Assembly: GCF_004327335.1 (NCBI RefSeq)
Contig: NZ_QJUO01000002.1
Span: 1 to 64,000 of the forward strand
Reading direction: 5' to 3'
DNA: 64,000 nucleotides
Source: Stutzerimonas kirkiae
GTDB lineage: Bacteria > Pseudomonadota > Gammaproteobacteria > Pseudomonadales > Pseudomonadaceae
A program made the position numbers and the translations under genes. Below, piece by piece: positions 28,146 through 39,166 of the stretch. How positions within the stretch are numbered: position 1 is the stretch's first letter; each line of letters starts with the position of its first letter. The notes under the pieces were generated by a model. That model ran no database searches and was not told the DNA's origin. It was given only the letters and a program-made list of their open reading frames with translations.

Positions 28146-29483
28146 ATGCCAACAGACAATCCAGCGCAAGACTCTCAGCAACAGGAAATCCGCCGCCTGC
28201 GCGAACTCATCGCGCACAATTCCGACTGGCTGTGGGAAGTCGACACCCAGGGGCGCTATACCTTTTGTTCCCCCCTGTGCCTGCAACTGCTCGGCTACAC
28301 CCCCGAGCAGTTGCTCGGGCGCACGCCATTCGACCTGATGCCTGTCGAAGAGGCGCAACGGGTAGGCGCGGAATTCAACGCAATCATCCAGGCCCGCCGC
28401 CCTTTCAATGGCCTGGTCAATCGCAACCTGAAAGCCGATGGCAGCCTGATCATACTGGAAACCAGCGGTATTCCGCTCTTCGACGAACGGGGCGAGTTCG
28501 CAGGCTACCGGGGAATCGACCGGGATATCTCGCTGCAAGTCGTACCGCTGGGTATCCGCTCAGTGCAACTCGAAGCCCTTTACGCCGCGGCACCTGTCGC
28601 GCTGGGCCTGCTGGGCCGCGATGGACGCTTCGTCAATGCCAACCAGGCAATGGCCACCTTGCTGGGGAGCGATCCGGGGCAGTTGATCGGGCAACCCATC
28701 GAGCAGTACCTGCCCGCCACCCTGCTCGATAGCCGAACCTGCCTGGAACGCCTGCAGCGGGGAGAGGAGCGTTTCAGCCAGACGCTGGACTGGCGCATGC
28801 GCCACTACCAACTCACGCTGCAGCGGGTAACCGACGGGGATGGACAGGTCATCGGCATGACCCTGGCGCTGAGCGACATGACCGAGCAGCACGTCATACG
28901 CCAGCAACTGGCGCAGGCCTACCGGCAACTGGAGCAGGCCAACAAGCGCCTCAACGAACTGGTGGAGCGCGACCACCTGACCGACCTGCACAACCGCCGC
29001 CGCTTCGACGAAAGCCTGCAACGGGAAGTCGCCCTGGCCTTGCGTGAGCGCCTGCCACTCTCGCTGTTCATGCTGGACATGGATGGCTTCAAGACCTACA
29101 ACGATCACTACGGACACCAGGCCGGCGACGAATGCCTGCGCCTGCTGGCCGAGATATTGCGCAACGGGCTGCTGCGCCCCGCCGACCTGGTCTGCCGCTA
29201 TGGCGGTGACGAATTCGCGGTGATCCTGCCGCAGACCGATGCCAGCGCGGCCCTGCTGGTCGCCGAGCGCTTGCGTCAGAGTGTCCAGCAAGCCAATCTG
29301 CCCCATGCATTGAACACGTCGGGATGCATCACCATCAGTATCGGTTCCGCCAGCCTGGCAACGGAGACAGAGGGCGCCTCGCTCAACGAACATTGCGTGA
29401 ACCTTCTACTGGCCGCCGACGCGGCGTTGTACGGGGCCAAGCGCAATGGCCGCAACCAGGTCAAGGGCTCGACCGTGGCATGA
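28146..29483 (+). CDS. PAS-PAS-GGDEF diguanylate cyclase
   Basis: 445 residues, cytoplasmic: PAS domain 1 (about 18-130, with NSDWLWEVDTQGRYTFCSPL), PAS domain 2 (about 142-255), a short coiled-coil linker (258-280) and a GGDEF domain (281-440). The active site is an intact RYGGDEF (GGDEF 353-357). An inhibitory I-site RxxD (Arg344-Asp347) lies exactly five residues before it, so product inhibition by c-di-GMP is expected. There is no EAL domain. The PAS domains should sense a small ligand or redox state. No strong ribosome-binding site is seen. It could feed c-di-GMP to MshE in this window, but that is inference. Confidence 0.93.
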   Translation: MPTDNPAQDSQQQEIRRLRELIAHNSDWLWEVDTQGRYTFCSPLCLQLLGYTPEQLLGRTPFDLMPVEEAQRVGAEFNAIIQARRPFNGLVNRNLKADGSLIILETSGIPLFDERGEFAGYRGIDRDISLQVVPLGIRSVQLEALYAAAPVALGLLGRDGRFVNANQAMATLLGSDPGQLIGQPIEQYLPATLLDSRTCLERLQRGEERFSQTLDWRMRHYQLTLQRVTDGDGQVIGMTLALSDMTEQHVIRQQLAQAYRQLEQANKRLNELVERDHLTDLHNRRRFDESLQREVALALRERLPLSLFMLDMDGFKTYNDHYGHQAGDECLRLLAEILRNGLLRPADLVCRYGGDEFAVILPQTDASAALLVAERLRQSVQQANLPHALNTSGCITISIGSASLATETEGASLNEHCVNLLLAADAALYGAKRNGRNQVKGSTVA

Positions 29484-29541
29484 AGGGGCTGTATCTCGAC
29501 ACTCGCCAGCGCACCCCTGCGAAGCGGACGACGACACCACC

Positions 29542-30534
29542 GTGAACCGACCCGGAATCCCGCACCTGCTGATCAAGACCGTCCTGCTGCTGGCCAGCAG
29601 CCTGGTGTTGCTGCTGGCCTACCTGTACTGGGCCCAGGACAAGCGCAGCGGCCCCTTGCTGTCGGACCTGCGGCTACGGCCCATCGCCAGCGAGGGCACG
29701 CCCGCTCAGGCGGGCAACCTGCTCGCCATCGAGGCCCGCCTGCAGCCCGCCGACTACCAGAGCAGGGAACGCCTGCGGCTGAAATTCTCCACCTACCTGG
29801 AGCAGGCCCGGGAAGCCGGCCTGCTCTCCTCCTCCAGCATCGTCGCCCTGCCCGAGCATGTCGGCACCGGGCTGTTCGCCATCGGCGAAAAGGCCGAGGT
29901 GCAACAAGCACGGACCTTGCGTGACGCCATGCAGTGGATGGCCCTGAGCAACCCCTGGGACTACCTGCGCGAGCAGTTCGACAACAGCAGCGACGACCGC
30001 CGCACCGAAGCCGTACTGCGCAGCAGGGCCAAGGACATGGCCAAGGCCTACCAGGCGATATTCTCCGGCCTGGCCAGGGACTATGGCATCACCCTGGTGG
30101 CAGGCTCCATCGTACTGCCCGAACCCTATATCGAACAGGACCGGTTGCGTATCGGCGACGGCCCGCTACGCCAGATCAGCCTGGTATTCGATCCCGAGGG
30201 CAAGCTACTGCCGCCCCTGCACCACAAGCAGCGACTGAGCCGCTACGAGCGTCGCTACAGCGAAGCCATTGCACAAGCCCCAAGACAGACCAGCGCCACG
30301 CCCGCAGGCCGCCTGAGCGTGACATTCGGTTGCGAGAACGCCGCGCCCGAAGCCGAACTGGTCGTGGCACTGGGGGGGCCGGAGGATGGCTGCCGACGCT
30401 CCCGGGATATTCCACTGCTCAGCGTGCGAACGCTCGGCCTGCCCTGGAACCTGGTCGGTTCGCCGCGCCGCGCCGAGCCCGTTGGCCAGCGCATACCGGT
30501 CCGCCTGCACAACCTCTGGTTGCCTGGCTCATGA
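29542..30534 (+). CDS. Membrane-anchored nitrilase-superfamily (carbon-nitrogen hydrolase) protein
   Basis: 330 residues with one N-terminal membrane helix (about 10-33) and a nitrilase-fold domain. The three catalytic residues can be placed: Glu in SIVALPEHVG, Lys in HHKQRLSRYE and Cys in VTFGCENAAPE. So the domain may be an active amidase or acyltransferase in the periplasm; Lnt-like proteins have more helices. The start is a GTG at 29542 just before the membrane helix; the frame is open upstream inside the cyclase gene. It overlaps the AraC gene by 4 bases (ATGA), so regulator and enzyme are coupled. The substrate is unknown. Confidence 0.82.
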   Translation: MNRPGIPHLLIKTVLLLASSLVLLLAYLYWAQDKRSGPLLSDLRLRPIASEGTPAQAGNLLAIEARLQPADYQSRERLRLKFSTYLEQAREAGLLSSSSIVALPEHVGTGLFAIGEKAEVQQARTLRDAMQWMALSNPWDYLREQFDNSSDDRRTEAVLRSRAKDMAKAYQAIFSGLARDYGITLVAGSIVLPEPYIEQDRLRIGDGPLRQISLVFDPEGKLLPPLHHKQRLSRYERRYSEAIAQAPRQTSATPAGRLSVTFGCENAAPEAELVVALGGPEDGCRRSRDIPLLSVRTLGLPWNLVGSPRRAEPVGQRIPVRLHNLWLPGS

Positions 30535-31601
30535 ACAGGCAACGCATTCGCCTGGGCGATCTTTCCGTCGGCTTCACGCTCGGCCTGGCCCGGGCGCTGG
30601 AAGAAAAGGGGCTGGATGCGCAAGCATTACTGACAGCCTATGGCCTGGATGCGCAACGCCTGGCCGAACCCCGTGCGCGCCTGTCGATCCCGCGCTTCAT
30701 GCGCCTGGGCCACGCCGCCATCCAGGCCAGCCGGGACCCGGCGCTGGGACTGGCCATGGGGCGGCTGCGCCAGGCCGCCCACCTGGGGCTGGCCGGGGTG
30801 ACGGCAGCGCTGTCTCCCAACGTACGCGAAGCCGCCCGCACACTGATCCGCTTCGAACCCCTGTACGCCAGCAACTACCGCGGCAACTCCAGCCTGCACG
30901 AAGACGCGGGAGGTGCCTGGCTGCGCTTCTACTCCATAAGCCCCTACAACGCCTACAACGAATTCGTCGTCGACAGCGTGCTGGCCGGCTGGCTGACACA
31001 ACTACGCACCCTGGCCGGAACCCGGCTGTCCCCGCGCCGGGTCGAGATCGAATACCCGCGGCCGGCCCACGCCGAAGAGCACGAAAGACTGTTCGACTGC
31101 CCGATCCACTTCGCGGCCACGGACAACCAGTTGTACCTGGACAGGGACAGCCTGGCACTGCGCAACCCCCACCACTGCCCGGGCACATGGCGGGAACTGC
31201 TGCAGTTGTGCGAAGAACGGCTTGATCAGTGCCTGCGCGCGCACAGCCTCGGCGAGCGCGTCAGCACCCTGCTGGGTCCACTGCTCAAGGGCGGGGAGCC
31301 GGAGCTGGCACAGATCGCCCAGCGCCTGCGCATGCCGGCCTGGACACTCAGGCGCCGCCTGGCCGGCGAAGGCACCAGCTACAGGGCGCTACTCAATGCC
31401 ACCCGCCAAGACCTGGCAGTGGCCTATATCCGCGATACCGAGGCATCGTTCGGCGAAATCGCCTGGCTGCTCGGTTTTTCCTCCGCCGAAGCCTTCCAGC
31501 GGGCCTTCAAACGCTGGGCCGGGCAAACGCCCGGGGAGTTTCGGCGCAATGCCGGATCGTCACCGACATCGGAGCATGGGCACGTCCGCGAGCCCCCTTG
31601 A
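30531..31601 (+). CDS. AraC-family transcriptional regulator
   Basis: 356 residues: an N-terminal Arabinose_bd-type ligand domain (about 15-205, including SIPRFMRLGHAAIQASRDPA) and a C-terminal pair of helix-turn-helix motifs (about 250-345). The AraC signature is visible as VAYIRDTEASFGEIAWLLGF followed by SSAEAFQRAFKRWAGQTPGE. The ATG overlaps the nitrilase-like gene stop. By position it probably controls that gene, its own operon or both. The same enzyme-regulator pair occurs in P. aeruginosa. The inducer is unknown. Confidence 0.93.
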   Translation: MNRQRIRLGDLSVGFTLGLARALEEKGLDAQALLTAYGLDAQRLAEPRARLSIPRFMRLGHAAIQASRDPALGLAMGRLRQAAHLGLAGVTAALSPNVREAARTLIRFEPLYASNYRGNSSLHEDAGGAWLRFYSISPYNAYNEFVVDSVLAGWLTQLRTLAGTRLSPRRVEIEYPRPAHAEEHERLFDCPIHFAATDNQLYLDRDSLALRNPHHCPGTWRELLQLCEERLDQCLRAHSLGERVSTLLGPLLKGGEPELAQIAQRLRMPAWTLRRRLAGEGTSYRALLNATRQDLAVAYIRDTEASFGEIAWLLGFSSAEAFQRAFKRWAGQTPGEFRRNAGSSPTSEHGHVREPP

Positions 31602-31627
31602 GGCCCTGCACAGACGACGGCCCAGGC

Positions 31628-31720
31628 CTACAGCTCGAACGCATCCTCGCCCGCCTCCTGGCAGTCCTGCTCCGCCGCGTGCCACTCCAGTACTTCGTCC
31701 TGATAGTCATCCATCTTCAT
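31628..31720 (-). CDS. Candidate 30-residue acidic small protein
   Basis: A short frame reads MKMDDYQDEVLEWHAAEQDC and continues to a stop after EDAFEL (30 residues). It is very acidic, with about ten Asp/Glu, has one Cys and no hydrophobic helix. An AGAGAG motif lies 5-10 bases before the ATG. It is convergent with the AraC gene, only 26 bases after its stop, and does not overlap a known gene. Small acidic proteins of this kind exist in pseudomonads, but I cannot name this one. Chance is a real alternative at this length. Confidence 0.45.
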   Translation of the reverse strand: MKMDDYQDEVLEWHAAEQDCQEAGEDAFEL

Positions 31721-31824
31721 AGGCTCTCTATATCGTTCACAAGTACCGTATCGACTGCATATGACAGAAAAAGGTTCGCTTGGCCGCTAAGCCCTTATGC
31801 CCAGTAGCCCCTGTTCGCGAACAA

Positions 31825-32200
31825 GCATATGCCCTGTTTCAGGGTCGGGACAGTGCGACTGGATTGGCAATCAAGTCTGCGGTTTGTCGTACACTGCTGG
31901 CGGTGTCCTGGTACCCGTCGTGCCGCCGGCTCTTTCCCACAGGCACCGCCGATAGTGGCTGTGCGGATGCCTGGTGGCGGGACGGGGTCTTCGCCGCCAA
32001 GGATGGCGGCGAAGAGCTACAGGGATGTATTCACGCGTGCCCCGTCCCGCCACCAGGCATTCGCACGGAGGCGGTGAGCCCGAGATCGCGCTGTAGCCAA
32101 ACACTCTATTGCCAATCCGCTCGCAACGACACTGCGCACGACCACCCGGCTTCCAGGAGCGTGGACCAGGATTTCATGCGAGCGCCCCGGGTGGCGAAAC
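31825..32200. repeat. MITE-like element family 1, copy C
   Basis: GGATTGGCAAT (31861-31871) and its exact reverse complement ATTGCCAATCC (32108-32118) bound a 258-base unit, the shortest copy. The central arms TGTGCGGATGCCTGGTGGCG... and CCCCGTCCCGCCACCAGGCA... are almost perfect complements. Conserved flanks extend to about 31825 and 32200. It lies between the AraC gene and the SecDF block. Confidence 0.82.
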
Positions 32201-32228
32201 GGCTCACTCGCCTCTAAACGCCATATGG

Positions 32229-32258
32229 CAAAACGCCCGGCGATTGCCGGGCGTTTTG
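32229..32258 (-). terminator. Intrinsic terminator of the glycine-zipper gene
   Basis: CAAAACGCCCGGC, loop AATC (minus strand), GCCGGGCGTTTTG: a perfect 13-base stem with A/T ends, 22 bases after the gene stop. It would work in both directions. Confidence 0.9.
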
Positions 32259-32279
32259 TTTGCCTTGAGACAGGCAGGA

Positions 32280-32813
32280 TCAGTTCTGCGAAAGCACCAG
32301 TTGCCCATCCTTGACGGGAATCTGGCCGCCCGGATCACGCTCCATTCGCACACTGCGCGTCTGGCCGTCCAGTTCATAGCGCACGTTATAGCCAACGACC
32401 TTGTCATGGGTATCGGTCACCGTGCTGCAACGGGTCTCGGTGGTGGTATAGGTGCTGTTGGCCTGCATGCGCTCCTGCACCTTGTTGCCGGCATAACCAC
32501 CACCGACAGCTCCCGCGACCGTGGCAATCTTCTTGCCGTTGCCGCCACCGACCTGGTTGCCCAGCAAGCCACCGACCACCGCGCCGACAGCGGTGCCTGC
32601 CAACTGGTGCTGGTCCTGCACCGGCTTCTGGCGGGTAACGGTCACATCCTTGCAGACTTCACGCGGCGTCCTGATGGTTTCCTTTATCGGCTCGACACCC
32701 ACCACCTGCGCGAACCGGGGACCCGAATCGACCAGGCTGTATGTCGCGAAGGCACCGCCCGCGGTAACGACTACAGCACCCAACACACTACCGACCAACA
32801 TGGACTTGTTCAC
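32280..32813 (-). CDS. Glycine-zipper 2TM domain envelope protein
   Basis: 177 residues. An N-terminal hydrophobic segment (MLVGSVLGAVVVTAGGAFAT) acts as signal anchor. The middle holds the glycine zipper GTAVGAVVGGLLGNQVGGGN followed by KKIATVAGAVGGGYAGNKVQ, the Gly-zipper 2TM (Rick_17kDa) pattern found in SlyB/PcP-like outer-membrane proteins. Two Cys residues (EVCKDV and TRCSTV) may pair. The start is a GTG at 32813 with GGAGGAAG 5 bases upstream; an ATG six codons earlier has no such site. It lies downstream of secF, as in P. aeruginosa. Probable role in envelope integrity (inference). Confidence 0.87.
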   Translation of the reverse strand: MNKSMLVGSVLGAVVVTAGGAFATYSLVDSGPRFAQVVGVEPIKETIRTPREVCKDVTVTRQKPVQDQHQLAGTAVGAVVGGLLGNQVGGGNGKKIATVAGAVGGGYAGNKVQERMQANSTYTTTETRCSTVTDTHDKVVGYNVRYELDGQTRSVRMERDPGGQIPVKDGQLVLSQN

Positions 32814-32912
32814 TGCGACTTCCTCCGACATCCGGGCCTCGGCCCAATCTGTGCCGTTCGACAGGCGGCCATCGCTGGAGTTCCCGCCCGGAAAACGGCA
32901 CACAGAGGTCTA

Positions 32913-33824
32913 TCAGGGGCGCTCGTCGACTTCGGTGGCCACCGGTGGGATCAGGTCGTCGGAGGTCAGTTTCAGCCAGACCAGCACGGTCGCGCCGATA
33001 TAGACCGACGAATAGGTACCGACGAAGACCCCGATCAACAACGCCAGGGCGAACGACGCCAGGGTATCTCCACCGAACACCAGCAGCGCGATCAACGCCA
33101 GGGCGGTGGAAAGGGACGTGGCGATGGTACGCAGCAGCGTCTGGGTCACCGAGACGTTGATGTTCTCGATCAGGTCGGCCTTGCGCATCACCCGGAAGTT
33201 CTCGCGGATACGGTCATAGATGATAATGGTGTCGTTGAGCGAATAACCGATCATCGCCAGCACCGCGGCCAGCACCGTCAGGTCGAAAGGCACCTGCAGG
33301 AAGGCCAGGATACCCAGGGTCAGGATGGTATCGTGGGCCAGCGAAGCCACGGCGCCCACGCCGAACTTCCACTGGAAGCGGAACGCCAGGTACAGCAGGA
33401 TACCCCCCAGCGCCAGCAGCATCGCCAGGCCGCCCTGGTCGCGCAGCTCCTCGCCGACCTGCGGGCCGACGAACTCGACGCGCTTGATCTCGAATGCCGT
33501 ATCCGGATCGATCTTGCGCAGCGCCTCGCCGACCTGCACGCCCAGTTGCGGATCGTCCCCGGCCATGCGTATCAGCACATCCGTAGTCGCGCCGAAGCTC
33601 TGCACCACGGCGTCGGTATAACCCGCCTGGCCCAGCTCCGACTTGATCAGTTCCAGGTCGGCCGCCCGCTCGTATTGCAGCTCGATCAGCGTGCCACCGG
33701 TGAAATCCAGGCCGAAGTTCAGCCCCTTGGTGAACAGGCTGACCAGGCCGACCACGGTCAGCAACACAGTGATGGCGAACGCAATATTGCGGATCGCCAT
33801 GAACGGAATGGTTTTCTTGATCAT
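32913..33824 (-). CDS. secF: Protein translocase subunit SecF
   Basis: 303 residues with six transmembrane helices and the large periplasmic P4 domain between helices 1 and 2. Motifs include GLDFTGGTLIELQYE, the helix 4-6 set typical of RND-type translocases (FALALLIGVFVGTYSSVYIGA) and GYSLNDTIIIYDRIRENFR. SecF pairs with SecD and uses the proton gradient to pull secreted proteins out of the SecYEG channel. It lies 9 bases after secD, in the standard yajC-secD-secF order. Confidence 0.97.
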   Translation of the reverse strand: MIKKTIPFMAIRNIAFAITVLLTVVGLVSLFTKGLNFGLDFTGGTLIELQYERAADLELIKSELGQAGYTDAVVQSFGATTDVLIRMAGDDPQLGVQVGEALRKIDPDTAFEIKRVEFVGPQVGEELRDQGGLAMLLALGGILLYLAFRFQWKFGVGAVASLAHDTILTLGILAFLQVPFDLTVLAAVLAMIGYSLNDTIIIYDRIRENFRVMRKADLIENINVSVTQTLLRTIATSLSTALALIALLVFGGDTLASFALALLIGVFVGTYSSVYIGATVLVWLKLTSDDLIPPVATEVDERP

Positions 33825-33833
33825 GGCCTATCC

Positions 33834-35696
33834 TCAGATCCAGAGTTTCTTGAAGTTGCGGCCACCGAAGATCAGGTTGACCATGCCGCGGGTAAACATG
33901 ATGGCGGTGAACATGGAAGTGAGGATCCCCAGCGACAGGGTGACGGCGAAACCCTTGATCGGCCCGGTGCCCAGGGCGAACAGGATCACCCCCACCAGCA
34001 GGGTGGTCAGGTTACTGTCGATGATCGCCGTATAGGCGCGATCGAAACCCTCATGGATGGCCCGCTGCACCGACAGCCCGCCCTTGAGCTCCTCGCGAAT
34101 GCGCGAATAGATCAGTACGTTTGCATCCACCGCCATCCCCAGGGTCAGCACGATCCCGGCAATCCCCGGCAAGGTCAGGGTGGCGCCGATCACCGACATC
34201 AGGCCGACCAGCAGCACCAGGTTGAAGATCAGCGCCACGGTGGCCAGAACACCGAAGAACTTGTAGATCAGGATCACGAACAGCGACACGAAGATCAGCG
34301 CCCACCAGGTCGACTCGACCCCCTTGGCGATGTTCTCGGCACCCAGGCTCGGGCCGATGGTGCGCTCTTCGGCGAAGTACATCGGCGCCGCCAGGCCACC
34401 GGCACGCAACAGCAGCGCCAGCTCGGACGACTCGCCCTGGCCATTCAGGCCGGTGATGCGGAACTGGCTGCCCAGCGCGGACTGGATGGTCGCCAGGCTG
34501 ATCACCTGTTTCTCTTCCTTGAAGCTCTGGATCGCCACTTCCTTCTCGACGCCATCGACTTCCTGGATGACGTAGCGGGTCAGCGGGCGCTGCTCGATGA
34601 AGATCACCGCCATGCTGCGCCCGACATTGTTGCGCGTGGCACGGTTCATCAGGTCGCCACCATGTCCATCCAGGCGGATGTTGACCTGCGGGCGGCCATT
34701 TTCGTCGTAGCTGGCCTGGGCATCGGTCACCTGGTCACCGGTGATGATCAGGCTGCGCTCCAGCGCCACCGGCGGACGGCCCGGCTCGCGGAACTCGAAG
34801 TTCTCGGTGGTCGCGCGCGGCGCATCGGCCTCGGCGGCCAGACGGAACTCCAGGCTCGCGGTCTTGCCGAGGATACGCTTGGCCTCGGCGGTGTCCTGTA
34901 CGCCCGGCAACTCGACGACGATACGGTTGGCGCCCTGGCGTTGTACCAGCGGCTCGGCGACGCCCAGTTCGTTGACCCGGTTGCGCACCGTGGTCAGGTT
35001 CTGGCGGATCGAGTATTCGCGGATCTCGACCAGCTTGGCCTGGCTCAGCGCCAGGGTGAGCACCTGCAATTCGTTGCGGGTCGCGGTGCTCAGCTCGAAA
35101 TCGGTGAAGTCCTTGCGGATCAGCGCCTGGGCCTTGCGCAGCGACTCTTCGTCGCTGAAGCCGATCTGGAAGGCGTTCTCGCTGCCCGGCAGGCTGCGGT
35201 AGCGCACGCGCTCCTTGCGCAGCAGGGTCTTGACCTCGCCTTCGTAGACCTTGAGCCGTGCGCTGACGGCCTTGTCCATATCCACTTCCAGCAGGAAGTG
35301 CACGCCGCCGGAAAGGTCCAGCCCCAGCTTCATCGGGCTGGCACCCAGGTTGCGCAGCCATTGCGGCGTGGTCGGGGCCAGGTTGAGGGCAACCACATAG
35401 TCATCCCCCATGGCCTTGCGCACGATATCCTTGGCCGGCAACTGGTCCGCCAGCCGGGTCAGGCGGATCAGCCCGCCGCGCTCGCTCAGTTCGCTCGTCT
35501 TGACGGCGATACCGGCCTCCGCAAGCGCCTTGCCGGCCTTGTCCAGGGTGCTCTGGTCCAGTTGCAGGGCGGTACTGGCGCCCGTGACCTGGATGGCCGG
35601 GTCGTCCGGATAGAGATTGGGTGCGGAATAAACCAGGCCAATGGCCAGGACGACCAGGATCAGCAGGTACTTCCACAGGGGGTATTTGTTCAGCAT
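33834..35696 (-). CDS. secD: Protein translocase subunit SecD
   Basis: 620 residues: one N-terminal helix (MLNKYPLWKYLLILVVLAIG), a large periplasmic region with the P1 head and base, then five helices in the C-terminal third. SecD motifs are GLDLSGGVHFLLEVD, GVAEPLVQRQGANRIVVELPG, GMAVDANVLIYSRIREELKG and the ending IFGGRNFKKLWI. The start at 35696 is preferred over one four codons earlier, as it gives the common MLNKYPLWK. It lies 65 bases after yajC. Confidence 0.97.
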   Translation of the reverse strand: MLNKYPLWKYLLILVVLAIGLVYSAPNLYPDDPAIQVTGASTALQLDQSTLDKAGKALAEAGIAVKTSELSERGGLIRLTRLADQLPAKDIVRKAMGDDYVVALNLAPTTPQWLRNLGASPMKLGLDLSGGVHFLLEVDMDKAVSARLKVYEGEVKTLLRKERVRYRSLPGSENAFQIGFSDEESLRKAQALIRKDFTDFELSTATRNELQVLTLALSQAKLVEIREYSIRQNLTTVRNRVNELGVAEPLVQRQGANRIVVELPGVQDTAEAKRILGKTASLEFRLAAEADAPRATTENFEFREPGRPPVALERSLIITGDQVTDAQASYDENGRPQVNIRLDGHGGDLMNRATRNNVGRSMAVIFIEQRPLTRYVIQEVDGVEKEVAIQSFKEEKQVISLATIQSALGSQFRITGLNGQGESSELALLLRAGGLAAPMYFAEERTIGPSLGAENIAKGVESTWWALIFVSLFVILIYKFFGVLATVALIFNLVLLVGLMSVIGATLTLPGIAGIVLTLGMAVDANVLIYSRIREELKGGLSVQRAIHEGFDRAYTAIIDSNLTTLLVGVILFALGTGPIKGFAVTLSLGILTSMFTAIMFTRGMVNLIFGGRNFKKLWI

Positions 35697-35761
35697 GGTG
35701 CCGCCCACGTAATGACGCGGGGCGCCTTTGCGCCCCGTCGTTGCTATGAAATCGAACCGAC

Positions 35762-36091
35762 TCAGATGGCTTTCAGCGTGCCCTTGGGCAGCGTCGCGAC
35801 AATCGCCACCTTCTGGAACTTCAGTTCGACGGAATCGGAAACCTCGATCACCACAAAGTCATCGGCCACCTTGACCACCTTGCCGACGATACCGCCGGAA
35901 GTGACGATCTCGTCGCCCTTCTGCAGATTGCCGATCAGGTTCTTGTGTTCCTTGGCACGCTTGGCCTGGGGACGCCAGATCATCAGATAGAAGATCGCCA
36001 GGAAGCCGACCAGGAAAATCCACTCGAAGCCGGAACCGGCGGGGGCGGCGGCAGGCACATCGGCATAAGCGGCAGGAATCAGAAAACTCAT
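35762..36091 (-). CDS. yajC: Preprotein translocase accessory protein YajC
   Basis: 109 residues: one membrane helix (about 22-42, FEWIFLVGFLAIFYLMIWRP) followed by the conserved QAKRAKEHKNLIGNLQKGDE and TSGGIVGKVVKV. YajC binds the SecDF complex and, in E. coli, AcrB. The start at 36091 gives MSFLIPAAYADVPAAAPAG; the frame is open to 36217 in the tgt-yajC gap without similarity. The order tgt-yajC-secD-secF is standard. Confidence 0.95.
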   Translation of the reverse strand: MSFLIPAAYADVPAAAPAGSGFEWIFLVGFLAIFYLMIWRPQAKRAKEHKNLIGNLQKGDEIVTSGGIVGKVVKVADDFVVIEVSDSVELKFQKVAIVATLPKGTLKAI

Positions 36092-36134
36092 GTAGCACTC
36101 CAGTTGCGGAAGGAAAGTGTATGACGGTAACTCA

Positions 36135-38314
<2,180 letters not shown>

Positions 38315-38384
38315 GTGAAAAAGCCGACACGTGAAAGGTCGCAGAGCTTAGCCGATAGCCCGGAATCTGACCATGACAGAACGA

Positions 38385-38413
38385 TTGACCGCCTGTCCGC
38401 CCACCTCTATACT
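38385..38413 (+). promoter_or_regulatory. Sigma-70 promoter of tRNA-Leu
   Basis: TTGACC (38385-38390) and TATACT (38408-38413) are 17 bases apart, a near-consensus pair. A GC-rich stretch GCGCCGCGC follows the -10 box, as in stringent-controlled stable-RNA promoters. The predicted start is about 7 bases before the mature tRNA. Confidence 0.75.
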
Positions 38414-38426
38414 GCGCCGCGCTCAA

Positions 38427-38513
38427 GCCTCGATGGCGGAATTGGTAGACGCAGCGGATTCAAAATCCGCCGCTGGTAACAGTGTGAGAGTTCGAGTCTC
38501 TCTCGAGGCACCA
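38427..38513 (+). tRNA. tRNA-Leu, anticodon CAA
   Basis: 87 bases with CCA encoded. The acceptor stem GCCTCGA/TCGAGGC is perfect. The anticodon stem GCGGA/TCCGC closes the loop TTCAAAA, so the anticodon is CAA, reading UUG. The long variable arm (CGCTGGTAACAGTG) marks a class II tRNA, and TTCGAGT with GAGAG/CTCTC forms the T arm. Confidence 0.96.
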
Positions 38514-38939
38514 GATCGACAGGTATGGCCATGGCTGTCATACCGAGCGCAACATCGGCGCCCCGCCATATCGGCCGCGCCACGCTTCCAGCGAAGTATC
38601 AACAGTCCGCAACGCGGATTGCCACAGGATCGGCGGCAGGCTGCAACGCGACATGCCACGATCGCAGCACCGAACGACAGAACAACAACACAGAAATATC
38701 GCGTCAAACATGGCGCCAGATGTGGACAGACTCTATGACTTTCAGGGGTTGGCATTCCCCGGCGAGTTATCGTAGAGTGTGCCCACTGTGTTTGCATGGG
38801 TCGCAGTTGATGGTGACCTGATGCGGTAGATCTCTCGATCCGCTGGATTCCCGTTCGGCTATTAAGCTCCTTGCAACCAGTTCCAGCTTCCCGCCATGGC
38901 AGGGGCAATTCTACTTTTGAGCTTCAAGGACACAAAGAT
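38514..38939 (+). other. 426-base gap between tRNA-Leu and cold-shock gene; likely long 5' leader
   Basis: No open frame is convincing. The last 150 bases or so are probably the long untranslated leader typical of cold-shock mRNAs; GAGCTTCAAGGACACAAAGAT just before the start holds the AAGGA ribosome-binding site. A sequence GCAGTTGATGGTGACCTGATG near 38805 has no clear function. Confidence 0.5.
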
Positions 38940-39152
38940 ATGTCGAATCGTCAGAACGGTACCGTCAAGTGGTTTAACGACGAGAAAGGTTTTGGTTTCA
39001 TCACTCCCGAGAGCGGTCCGGATCTGTTCGTGCACTTCCGCGCAATCGAAGGTAACGGCTTCAAGAGCCTGAAAGAAGGCCAGAAAGTCAGCTTCGTCGC
39101 CGTGCAAGGTCAAAAGGGCATGCAAGCCGACCAGGTTCAGATCCTGGGCTGA
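38940..39152 (+). CDS. Cold-shock protein (CspA family)
   Basis: 70 residues, a single cold-shock domain: [20 protein letters not shown] with RNP1 KGFGFI and then RNP2 LFVHFRAI. Such proteins bind single-stranded RNA and melt secondary structure. The C-terminal QADQVQIL is typical of pseudomonad Csp. The start at 38940 is supported by AAGGA upstream and by the family length. A strong terminator follows at 39167. Confidence 0.96.
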   Translation: MSNRQNGTVKWFNDEKGFGFITPESGPDLFVHFRAIEGNGFKSLKEGQKVSFVAVQGQKGMQADQVQILG

Positions 39153-39166
39153 GCCGAAACCGCTCG

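Noticed and set aside
32109-35990. Plus-strand open frame of 1293 codons opposite secD, secF and the glycine-zipper gene
   Set aside because: It lies antisense to clear sec genes; the His/Gln/Asp-rich translation is a codon-bias artefact.
38373-38738. Plus-strand frame covering the tRNA-Leu gene
   Set aside because: The frame overlaps a structurally perfect tRNA and its promoter; any coding reading is chance.
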